A DNA stretch of 33,897 bases, taken from positions 1 to 33,897 of the forward strand of contig JAHFFN010000016.1 in assembly GCA_023247915.1 (NCBI GenBank), read 5' to 3'. Shown piece by piece: positions 1-6,370 of the stretch. The notes under the pieces were generated by a model that had not been told where the DNA came from, ran no database searches, and worked only from the letters and a program-made list of their open reading frames with translations. Both the position numbers and the translations under genes were made by a program. This stretch comes from Candidatus Omnitrophota bacterium (lineage in GTDB: Bacteria; Omnitrophota; Gorgyraeia; 2-02-FULL-51-18). How positions within the stretch are numbered: position 1 is the stretch's first letter; every line of letters begins with the position of its first letter.

Positions 1-144
1 TTGAGCCGGGGAGACTTTGAGCTTCTTGCGGGAGTGGAGGAGGATGACAATAAAGACCCCAAACTTCAACGACTCAAGTTCCATTTTGACCGTTCCGGTT
101 ATGCCCGCCTCAGACAATTAATTGATTATCTGAACTCGCTCTAA
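1..144 (+). CDS. C-terminal end of an unidentified protein (5' end outside window)
   Basis: The first reading frame is open from base 1 and ends at a TAA at 142-144, giving 47 residues that end in RQLIDYLNSL. The fragment is charged (EEDDNKD, then a basic KLQRLKFHF stretch) and ends in a probable amphipathic helix. I recognise no family and assign no function. It is followed by a 120-base gap holding a promoter-like sequence, so it probably belongs to an upstream transcription unit. The TTG at base 1 is unlikely to be the true start because the frame is open to the window edge. Confidence 0.6.
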   Translation: MSRGDFELLAGVEEDDNKDPKLQRLKFHFDRSGYARLRQLIDYLNSL

Positions 145-157
145 ATCCCTGTTTCTC

Positions 158-186
158 TTGACGGATTCAACCTTTCTTTGTATGCT
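158..186 (+). promoter_or_regulatory. Sigma70-type promoter for the OmpA-LysM gene
   Basis: TTGACG (158-163), a 17-base spacer, then TATGCT (181-186). The -35 matches consensus at five of six bases and the -10 at four of six. Transcription would start near 193, leaving a leader of about 70 bases that contains the AGGATTAGGTG ribosome-binding site of the gene at 267. Confidence 0.55.
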
Positions 187-266
187 AATTCCCATTCATA
201 TATACAATTTTTGGTAGCGCTATTTTGAATCCCAACCGACTAAAATTTAAAGGATTAGGTGAATTT

Positions 267-1334
267 ATGACGTCTTTTTTGAATAAGAAATCAGGGCTGG
301 TATTGCTGTTGATTTGCAGTCTTTTTATCGCCAAAAACGGTTTGGCGGATGACGGAAGCCAGGCGCCCGCCGAGAGCGATCAAGCAGCGCCTTCCAGCAC
401 GACCGCTTTAAATCAATTTCCTCAGGCCGAAGTCGCGCCGATGGTTCAAAATCAAGCCGCGGCCGTTCCAGCTCCCCAGGATCTTAATACCTCGGGCATT
501 AATTTTCCTAAAGTGAAGACCAGTGAAGATGAGAAGCTCGCCAAACAATTTTCATGGTGGCCCAGTGACGCCCAGCCCGCGCCGGTCAAGGACGAAGTCC
601 GCAGCGGTTATTGGTGGTGGCCGACCAAGCCCGGCAAGACCGAGCTTTGGGGCAATCAGGGCTACATTTATGTTCGCAAGGTGATTTTTGATTACAAATC
701 CAGCGAAGGTGAGATGAAGCCTTCCTTAGTGATTAAGCGCATTCTCAAAAACGTCAAAGTATTCTTTGATTATGACAAGTCGGAACTTCGTGGAGATGCT
801 CAAGAGCTTCTTCAAAAAGCCATGTATACCTTGGAACACAATCCTAAAGCCGATATTCTGATCACCGGCAACGCGGATGTTCGTGGTTCCGAGAAATACA
901 ATGAAAAGCTCGGCGAGCGTCGTGCGGCTTCTGTCCAAAAGTTTATGGTCGCTCAAGGATTGTCTCAAGACCGTATCCGCATCCTGAGCCGCGGCAAACT
1001 TGATGCGCTGGCTCCTGTGAAGGACATTGTTGGCATGCAAAAAGATCGCAATGCCCAGTTCATGATCGCAGAGGTCGAAGAAGTCATGATTCCGGCGGAA
1101 AAAGCTCAGTATTTCCAAGACAAGGTGGTCGAAGAGCGGCAAGAAGTGGAAAGTGCTGTAAAAGTCGACACCAAAGAATACACGATTCAAGCCGGGGACA
1201 CTCTGTGGGCTATCGCCAAGAGGGAATATGGCAACGGCAATCAATGGAAGCGGATTTATGAGTTCAATAAAGAGATTATTCCCAATCCGAATAAGCCGAA
1301 AAAGGGACTTAAGATTCAAATACCGATTGAGTAA
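267..1334 (+). CDS. OmpA/Pal-type peptidoglycan-binding envelope protein with C-terminal LysM domain
   Basis: About 355 residues. The N-terminus is basic and then hydrophobic (LVLLLICSLFIA), a probable Sec signal peptide without an obvious lipobox. A low-complexity Ala/Pro/Gln linker follows, then a Trp-rich stretch (SWWPSD, GYWWWPTKPG). An OmpA C-terminal domain lies at about residues 160-270 (VFFDYDKSELR, NADVRGSEKYNEKLGERRA), whose family binds diaminopimelate in peptidoglycan. A LysM domain closes the protein (about 303-353, YTIQAGDTLWAIAKREYG). Two cell-wall-binding modules imply a periplasmic anchor between envelope layers, as in Pal. The ATG at 267 is preferred over an upstream TTG at 225 because an AGGATTAGGTG ribosome-binding site precedes it and it gives a proper signal peptide. 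It leads a short run with the BI-1 and gpmA genes. Confidence 0.85.
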   Translation: MTSFLNKKSGLVLLLICSLFIAKNGLADDGSQAPAESDQAAPSSTTALNQFPQAEVAPMVQNQAAAVPAPQDLNTSGINFPKVKTSEDEKLAKQFSWWPSDAQPAPVKDEVRSGYWWWPTKPGKTELWGNQGYIYVRKVIFDYKSSEGEMKPSLVIKRILKNVKVFFDYDKSELRGDAQELLQKAMYTLEHNPKADILITGNADVRGSEKYNEKLGERRAASVQKFMVAQGLSQDRIRILSRGKLDALAPVKDIVGMQKDRNAQFMIAEVEEVMIPAEKAQYFQDKVVEERQEVESAVKVDTKEYTIQAGDTLWAIAKREYGNGNQWKRIYEFNKEIIPNPNKPKKGLKIQIPIE

Positions 1335-1361
1335 TGCAACAACATTTAGGAGGCATTTAAG

Positions 1362-2060
1362 ATGAATCAAGACATGATGACGGGTTCCAGGGCTCAGGCC
1401 GCCGAATCCAGTTTTATCTCGAGAGTATTTTTGTGGATGTCTTTGGGTTTAGGAGTCTCGGCGTTGGCGTCTTTTGGTTTGATGAGCCAGCCGGAGCTTT
1501 TAAAGCTCGTTTTCACAAACTCGCTTGTTTTGATTGCTCTGGTGATCGCTGAGATCGGCTTGGTGATCTGGCTTTCAGCCGCGATTGGCAGTATGAGCGT
1601 GTCGACGGCCTCGACGATATTTCTCGTCTATTCCTTCTTAAACGGTGTGACGCTGACGTCGGTATTTTTGGTTTATACCGGTGTTTCCGTGTTAACGACA
1701 TTCGCGATCACCGCGGGGACTTTCTTTTTCTTCTCCGTTTATGGCGTGACAACTAAGAAAGATTTAACCTCGATGGGCGGTTTGGCGACGATGGGTTTGA
1801 TCGGCGTGATTGTCGCCAGCGTCGTGAATATTTTCTTAAAGAGCACGATGCTTTACTGGATCAGCACCTTTGTCGGGATCGCGGTGTTTATGGGGCTGAT
1901 TGCCTGGGATACCCAGAAGCTCAAAAATATTCATGCTTCCGGTTTCGCCGGTGAAGAGATGGAGAAAAAAGCCGTCGTGATCGGTGCATTGACGCTGTAC
2001 CTTGATTTTGTCAATCTCTTTATCATGCTTTTAAGAATCTTCGGAAAACGCCGCGACTAA
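1362..2060 (+). CDS. Bax inhibitor-1 / YccA family integral membrane protein
   Basis: The protein has 232 residues and about seven transmembrane helices, the usual size for the bacterial BI-1 (YccA/YetJ) family. Two acidic residues in the last helices stand in the family-typical places (AWDTQKLKN near 185 and LYLDFVNLF near 212). In Bacillus YetJ such a pair forms a pH-sensitive latch of a calcium leak channel, so a calcium or proton-coupled role is possible, but this is inferred from the family. AGGAGG lies about eight bases before the ATG. The gene follows the OmpA-LysM gene by 27 bases and runs into gpmA with a one-base gap, so the three are probably cotranscribed although functionally unrelated. 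Confidence 0.9.
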   Translation: MNQDMMTGSRAQAAESSFISRVFLWMSLGLGVSALASFGLMSQPELLKLVFTNSLVLIALVIAEIGLVIWLSAAIGSMSVSTASTIFLVYSFLNGVTLTSVFLVYTGVSVLTTFAITAGTFFFFSVYGVTTKKDLTSMGGLATMGLIGVIVASVVNIFLKSTMLYWISTFVGIAVFMGLIAWDTQKLKNIHASGFAGEEMEKKAVVIGALTLYLDFVNLFIMLLRIFGKRRD

Positions 2061-2061
2061 T

Positions 2062-2676
2062 ATGTCTTTTTTAGTTTTAGTTCGCCACGGGGAATCCCAG
2101 TGGAATCTCGAAAATCGTTTCACGGGCTGGGTGGATGTGCCTCTTTCACCGAAGGGAATTGAAGAGGCCGCCGCGGCAGGGGATAGACTCAAAAAAGAGA
2201 ATATTCATTTCGATCAGGCGTACACCTCCAATCTTCAGCGCGCCCAGAACACCCTCAAATTAATCCTCGAAAAGTTAGGCCAGGCGGGGATTCCGCTTGA
2301 AAAAGACGAGGCGCTCAATGAAAGACATTACGGCGACTTGCAAGGCCTGAATAAAGCCGAGACGGCTGTTAAGTTTGGGGATGAGCAGGTCAAGATTTGG
2401 CGCCGTTCCTACGACATTGCCCCTCCCAACGGGGAAAGCCTGAAAGACACGGCTGCCCGCACGCTTCCTTATTTTGAATCTAAGATCGAATCCGCTCTCA
2501 AAAAGGGCAAAAATGTGATCGTGGCTGCCCATGGCAACAGCCTTCGTTCCATTGTCATGCACCTGGAGAAATTAACCCGGGAGCAGGTCTTAGAGCTTAA
2601 TTTGGCGACCGCCGTGCCCTTGATTTACCAGTTTGATCCTCATCTCAAAATCCTCTCTAAAAAAGAGCTAAAATAG
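2062..2676 (+). CDS. gpmA: 2,3-bisphosphoglycerate-dependent phosphoglycerate mutase
   Basis: This is the glycolytic/gluconeogenic enzyme that interconverts 3- and 2-phosphoglycerate in the cytoplasm through a phosphohistidine intermediate. The catalytic RHGES motif is at residues 8-12, followed by NRFTGWVDVPLS, ERHYGDLQG and the second active-site histidine in AAHGNSLRS. These elements separate it from broad-specificity histidine phosphatases. At 204 residues it is the short form of the family (the E. coli enzyme is about 250), a variant also found in other bacteria. The ATG begins one base after the BI-1 stop codon, implying translational coupling. No clear terminator follows; the next gene has its own promoter at 2777. 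Confidence 0.92.
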   Translation: MSFLVLVRHGESQWNLENRFTGWVDVPLSPKGIEEAAAAGDRLKKENIHFDQAYTSNLQRAQNTLKLILEKLGQAGIPLEKDEALNERHYGDLQGLNKAETAVKFGDEQVKIWRRSYDIAPPNGESLKDTAARTLPYFESKIESALKKGKNVIVAAHGNSLRSIVMHLEKLTREQVLELNLATAVPLIYQFDPHLKILSKKELK

Positions 2677-2776
2677 CCTAAATTTTCAAAAATCCATTAC
2701 TTTAGGGCTAGAACCCGGTAAGGCTCAGATTTCTTTCGCAATGTTTTTACTAACTCTGATAGGTTTCAATGAAGGA

Positions 2777-2805
2777 TTGACAAAAATGTTACATTTTGAT
2801 AAAAT
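2777..2805 (+). promoter_or_regulatory. Strong sigma70-type promoter for the TM-helix protein
   Basis: A consensus TTGACA (2777-2782), exactly 17 bases, then TAAAAT (2800-2805, five of six matches to TATAAT). This is the best -35/-10 pair seen in the window. It lies in the 168-base gap after gpmA and gives a leader of about 33 bases to the GTG at 2845, with AAAGGGGG as ribosome-binding site. Confidence 0.8.
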
Positions 2806-2844
2806 CCATGTAAAAGTTGAAATACATAACAAAGGGGGTTCCTC

Positions 2845-3522
2845 GTGGACTTTCAAACAACCGTAGTGGATCCAGCAAAAGAGATGATGACACGCGTGCT
2901 TGGCTTTTTACCGACGTTAGTCAGCGTCATTGTCGTCCTGATTGTAGGATGGATGCTGGCTTGCTTGGTTCAAAAGGTCATTACGCGTTTCTTGAAACTC
3001 GCAAGGCTCGATACCGTCAGTGAGAAAATCGGTATCGCCAATATCCTGTCTAAGGGAGATATCAATTACACCTTGGCTGAGATTATCGGCGTCCTGATCT
3101 ATCGGCTCACGATGCTGGTGGTGGTTTTGATCGCGATCAACGCGCTTCAACTGAATGTCGCGGCCACACTGCTCAATCAGGTGATTCTGTATGTTCCAAA
3201 TGTTATTGCCAGTGTTTTTATCCTGGTGCTGGGTATTTTCTTTGCCAGCGTTCTGGCCAACACGGTGAGAACCGCGACGGCAACGGCCGGTGTGCAACAA
3301 GCCCGGTCTTTGGCGCAGTTCACGCAGGTGATTATCATCCTGTTCACGGTGATTGAATCGTTGAAACAGCTTCGCATTGACACCTCGATCATAGAATTGG
3401 TGATCAAAGCGGTTTTAGCGGCATTGGCTCTCGGCATCGGCTTGGCTATCGGCCTGGGATGCAAGGACATCGCTTACAAGCAGGTGAGTTCGCTGTTGGA
3501 TAGTTTTAAATCCAAGCGGTAA
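2845..3522 (+). CDS. Conserved-TM-helix membrane protein, mechanosensitive-channel-like
   Basis: The protein has 225 residues with four to five hydrophobic segments, about residues 18-42, 75-100, 108-135, 155-170 and 185-205. The repeated pattern of a long hydrophobic helix followed by a polar or amphipathic stretch fits the conserved TM-helix family (Pfam TM_helix) found near small-conductance mechanosensitive channels. The MscS beta domain itself is absent. The function is unproven; membrane-tension sensing or a channel scaffold is the usual guess. The start is GTG, supported by AAAGGGGG six bases upstream. It forms a single-gene unit, with a near-consensus promoter at 2777 and a perfect GC-rich terminator at 3540. 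Confidence 0.75.
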   Translation: MDFQTTVVDPAKEMMTRVLGFLPTLVSVIVVLIVGWMLACLVQKVITRFLKLARLDTVSEKIGIANILSKGDINYTLAEIIGVLIYRLTMLVVVLIAINALQLNVAATLLNQVILYVPNVIASVFILVLGIFFASVLANTVRTATATAGVQQARSLAQFTQVIIILFTVIESLKQLRIDTSIIELVIKAVLAALALGIGLAIGLGCKDIAYKQVSSLLDSFKSKR

Positions 3523-3539
3523 GAGATTAGTGGTAAGTA

Positions 3540-3571
3540 GGGGCGGCCTTTATGGCCGCCCCTATTCTTTT
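3540..3571 (+). terminator. Rho-independent terminator after the TM-helix gene
   Basis: A perfect 9-bp GC-rich stem, GGGGCGGCC (3540-3548) with GGCCGCCCC (3554-3562), a TTTAT loop, then a T-rich TATTCTTTT tail. It lies 18 bases after the stop codon at 3520-3522. Confidence 0.85.
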
Positions 3572-3597
3572 GGTAGATTTTATTCCCCCGCCATTTG

Positions 3598-3606
3598 TGC
3601 TATATT
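3598..3606 (+). promoter_or_regulatory. Extended -10 promoter immediately before the lipoprotein gene
   Basis: TGC followed by TATATT (3601-3606) forms an extended -10 element; no good -35 is visible. The expected start of transcription (3612-3614) falls on the ATG at 3614, and no Shine-Dalgarno is visible before it, so the mRNA may be leaderless. Confidence 0.5.
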
Positions 3607-3613
3607 CATGTTC

Positions 3614-4165
3614 ATGAAACGTTTTCCATTATTTCTGATTCTTGCGTTCGTGCTGTCGGGCTGCATGTCTTACGGCCCCGAAGAACTTGACCGTCTCACC
3701 AAAGAAGATCCCGAATTTAAAAAAATGATCGAATTGCGCGATCAGATTCATAACGATATCAGCCTCATCAAAAATGATCTCTTGTCCAAAAAAAAGACCA
3801 TGGACGCGCAGTCTGAAAAATTGCATCAAGAATACGAAATTTACGCTAAAAATCAGAATATGAAGATCGAAAAAATGAAACAAGTGGTGGCAGCCAAGCG
3901 CGATCTTTTAAATCATGACATCGAGGCGGCGTCCAACGCATTGGGTTTGAAGGAAACAGAGCTCAAAGGGTATCAGGACACGCTGGATCAGGTTCGGAAA
4001 ATGTTGACCGAGAGCAAAGGTCTCAATCTTTCTTCCGTTGAAAAGCAAAAATGGGAGGAGAGGACGTTGATGCTTTCCGAGAAAATGCGGCCTCTCAGCG
4101 ATGAAATCCAGGATCTCAAACTCCAAATCCGTCTTAAAAAGCGCAAAGTCGGATTTCTGCATTAA
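3614..4165 (+). CDS. Predicted lipoprotein with long coiled coil
   Basis: About 183 residues. The N-terminus (MKRFPLFLILAFVLSGCMS) is a lipoprotein signal with an LSGC lipobox, so the mature protein should be acylated at cysteine and membrane-anchored in the periplasm. The rest is highly charged and heptad-like (Lys, Glu, Gln, Leu; residues about 35-180), indicating an extended coiled coil and no enzymatic domain. I recognise no named family. An ATG at 3608 is also in frame, but 3614 better fits the -10 at 3601-3606. The gene comes right after a terminator and opens the pabB-pabC-purH run, with 29 bases between its stop and pabB. Confidence 0.75.
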   Translation: MKRFPLFLILAFVLSGCMSYGPEELDRLTKEDPEFKKMIELRDQIHNDISLIKNDLLSKKKTMDAQSEKLHQEYEIYAKNQNMKIEKMKQVVAAKRDLLNHDIEAASNALGLKETELKGYQDTLDQVRKMLTESKGLNLSSVEKQKWEERTLMLSEKMRPLSDEIQDLKLQIRLKKRKVGFLH

Positions 4166-4194
4166 ACAAAACTTCTTTTTCGGTAACGTTTAAA

Positions 4195-5601
4195 ATGCCC
4201 CTTTCTTTCGAAGTGCTTAGCGACAGTTGCGATCCCCTGGCTTTGTGTCGCTCGACTCACGGCGCGCTTTTGGAAAGCGCGCGTCTGACCAAAAAAACCG
4301 GACGATATTCGATTGTCGCTTTTGATCCTTTTTTAATTTTGGATTCCCGCGGCGGCCGGACGAGTTTGAAGGAAGGGCGCGCGTTACGGTATTCCAAAAA
4401 AAATCCGTTTGAAATTTTAGAAGCCTTGCTCCGGCGTTTCGCGCGGCCGGCGATGACGCCGGAAGAACCTCCGTTTTTGGGGGGAGCCATCGGCATCGTG
4501 GGTTATGACGCCAAAGGCTGGATTGAGCCGCGTTTTCAGGACGATAAAAAACAGAACACTGATTTTCCGGAGCTTTATTTTCAGTTTTTTAACGAAGGTT
4601 TTGTGGTGGATCACGCTTGTCAGAGAACTTGGGTTTTCGCGGAAAACCCGAGACGATTGGGAACGCTTCTTAAGGAATTCGCGCGCGCCAAGCGGGTTTC
4701 AAAAAAATCCTCCCCTTTTATCGGGATGCCGCCGGTGGCGGCCTCGCTCACGCGAGCCACTTTTGTCGACTCTGTCCGGCGGATCAAACGCTACATTAAA
4801 GCGGGGGATATTTTTCAGGCTAACTTTTCCCAGCGCTTTGATTTTTCTTTCCGCGAAGACGTAAAAAGAGCTTATGCGCGTCTCCGCACGCTCAATCCTT
4901 CGGCATTTTTTGGAATTTTAAACGGAGGTGATTTTCAGATTTTATCCGGTTCTCCGGAACGCTTGGTCTCACTCGAACGCGGAAAAATCCAGACCCGGCC
5001 GATTGCAGGGACGCGTGCCCGCGGGAAAAATAAAAAAGAGGACAAGCAGGTTTCTTTGGATCTGATTTTGAATGAAAAAGAAAGAGCCGAGCATCTGATG
5101 CTTGTGGATTTGGAGCGCAATGACATGGGGCGTGTCTCGGCCTACGGAAGCGTGGGGGTGAGCGAATTTATGACCATGGAAGATTATTCTCATGTCAAAC
5201 ACATCGTTTCTAATGTGGAAGGCGTTTTGCGGAAAAATCTCGGGGCGGTCGATGTGTTAAAGGCTTTTTTCCCCGGTGGCACCATCACCGGTGCGCCAAA
5301 AATCCGTTCGATGGAAATTATTGATGAGCTTGAGCCGACGGCGCGAGGTCCTTATACGGGGTCGATGGGCTATTTAAGTTTCTCGGGAAATATGGACATG
5401 AATATTTTAATTCGCAGTCTTTTGATTCGGAAAGAAACGGCTTCTCTGCAAGTGGGAGCCGGAATTGTGGCGGACTCGGATCCGGAAAAGGAATATGATG
5501 AAACCCTTTATAAAGCGGCGGCCATTTTCTCGGCGCTCTTTGGAGAACGCCGCGCCCGGCGATTTCTTCAAAGCCGAGGAGTTGCCGCTCGTATTTCTTG
5601 A
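4195..5601 (+). CDS. pabB: Chorismate-utilising enzyme: aminodeoxychorismate synthase component I (PabB), TrpE-like features
   Basis: A 468-residue member of the anthranilate/aminodeoxychorismate synthase family, which aminates chorismate using ammonia from a glutaminase partner. The conserved core is complete: IKAGDIFQANFSQRF, SGSPERLVS, PIAGTRARG, MLVDLERNDMGRV, FFPGGTITGAPK and DMNILIRSLL. The adjacent pabC-like gene argues for PabB and folate synthesis. Two features are TrpE-like: LLES followed ten residues later by Ser (the tryptophan-binding pattern), and PIAGT where E. coli PabB has PIKGT with a catalytic Lys. Some genuine PabB proteins also have PIAGT, so PabB is favoured but TrpE is not excluded. 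No glutaminase (PabA/TrpG) lies in the window. Its 3' end overlaps the pabC frame. Confidence 0.75.
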   Translation: MPLSFEVLSDSCDPLALCRSTHGALLESARLTKKTGRYSIVAFDPFLILDSRGGRTSLKEGRALRYSKKNPFEILEALLRRFARPAMTPEEPPFLGGAIGIVGYDAKGWIEPRFQDDKKQNTDFPELYFQFFNEGFVVDHACQRTWVFAENPRRLGTLLKEFARAKRVSKKSSPFIGMPPVAASLTRATFVDSVRRIKRYIKAGDIFQANFSQRFDFSFREDVKRAYARLRTLNPSAFFGILNGGDFQILSGSPERLVSLERGKIQTRPIAGTRARGKNKKEDKQVSLDLILNEKERAEHLMLVDLERNDMGRVSAYGSVGVSEFMTMEDYSHVKHIVSNVEGVLRKNLGAVDVLKAFFPGGTITGAPKIRSMEIIDELEPTARGPYTGSMGYLSFSGNMDMNILIRSLLIRKETASLQVGAGIVADSDPEKEYDETLYKAAAIFSALFGERRARRFLQSRGVAARIS

Positions 5602-6370
5602 CGAAGTCTCGGTTTTCGAGACTTTAAGAATTTACTCCAAGCGCGCTTTCCGTTTTGGAGAGCATTATCAGCGTTTGGGGGAATCGTGTCGAGCCATCGG
5701 AAAAGAAAATCCTTTTTCGGAAGAAGCGCTGGGGCGCTGGGTGGAAGAGGGGATCGTTGAAAGTGGTTTCGAGGGAGTTCTGCTTCGTCTGAGTCTCCAC
5801 TGGGATCCTGAGGTGGAAGGCGACGGACAGCTGGTGGGAATTTTTAGAAATTTTGAAGCGTATCCGCCTTCCTTGTATGAGAAAGGGATTGCCGTACAGA
5901 CAACGGTTTCGCGGCGATGGACGCTTAAAGCGCAGGATCCGCGCATCAAGGCCTCTCAATTTGTCAGCGGAGTGCTCGCGACCATTGATAAAACGGAGGA
6001 AGGGATTCATGAACTTTTGTTTTTAGGGCCGTCGGGAACCGTCGCCGAAGGAACGATCTCAAATATTTTTATCGTCAAACATAAAAGGCTTTTGACACCC
6101 TCGGTGAGTTCGGGTATTTTAAAAGGGGTCACGCGCGGCGTGGTGATGGAAATCGCTCAGGCGCGGGGTTTTTCCACTCAAGAAACTTTTTTGACGCGGC
6201 ACGAACTTTACACGGCAGACGAATGTTTTATGACGAATACTTCCTCGGAAGTGCTCGCCGTGACTTCGGTGGATCATCGCCGGATCGGTCTTGGCGTGCC
6301 GGGGTCGGTGACTTTGACGTTGGCAAAAGATTTTAAAGATAAAATTAAAAAAGAATTGGGGATGAAATGA
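5498..6370 (+). CDS. pabC: Aminodeoxychorismate lyase-like class IV PLP enzyme (start uncertain)
   Basis: This fold-type IV PLP enzyme probably converts aminodeoxychorismate to p-aminobenzoate and pyruvate for folate. Visible motifs are VFETLRIYSKRAFRFGEH, the probable PLP lysine in DPRIKASQF, LGPSGTVAEGTISNIF and SSGILKGVTRGVV. D-amino-acid or branched-chain aminotransferases share the fold, but the neighbour supports PabC. The start is unclear. ATG 5498 has AAGGA five bases upstream but overlaps pabB by 104 bases; TTG at 5540 and 5582 are alternatives. The stretch from about residue 17 (NAAPGDFF) onward looks like genuine protein before the conserved domain, so a fused or frameshifted PabB-PabC polypeptide is possible. 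It ends in an ATGA overlap with purH. Confidence 0.75.
   Translation: MKPFIKRRPFSRRSLENAAPGDFFKAEELPLVFLDEVSVFETLRIYSKRAFRFGEHYQRLGESCRAIGKENPFSEEALGRWVEEGIVESGFEGVLLRLSLHWDPEVEGDGQLVGIFRNFEAYPPSLYEKGIAVQTTVSRRWTLKAQDPRIKASQFVSGVLATIDKTEEGIHELLFLGPSGTVAEGTISNIFIVKHKRLLTPSVSSGILKGVTRGVVMEIAQARGFSTQETFLTRHELYTADECFMTNTSSEVLAVTSVDHRRIGLGVPGSVTLTLAKDFKDKIKKELGMK

Noticed and set aside
726..1370. A 214-codon open frame on the - strand
   Set aside because: It lies almost wholly opposite the OmpA domain of a convincing + strand gene, has no recognisable domain, and similar antisense frames occur opposite most genes here.
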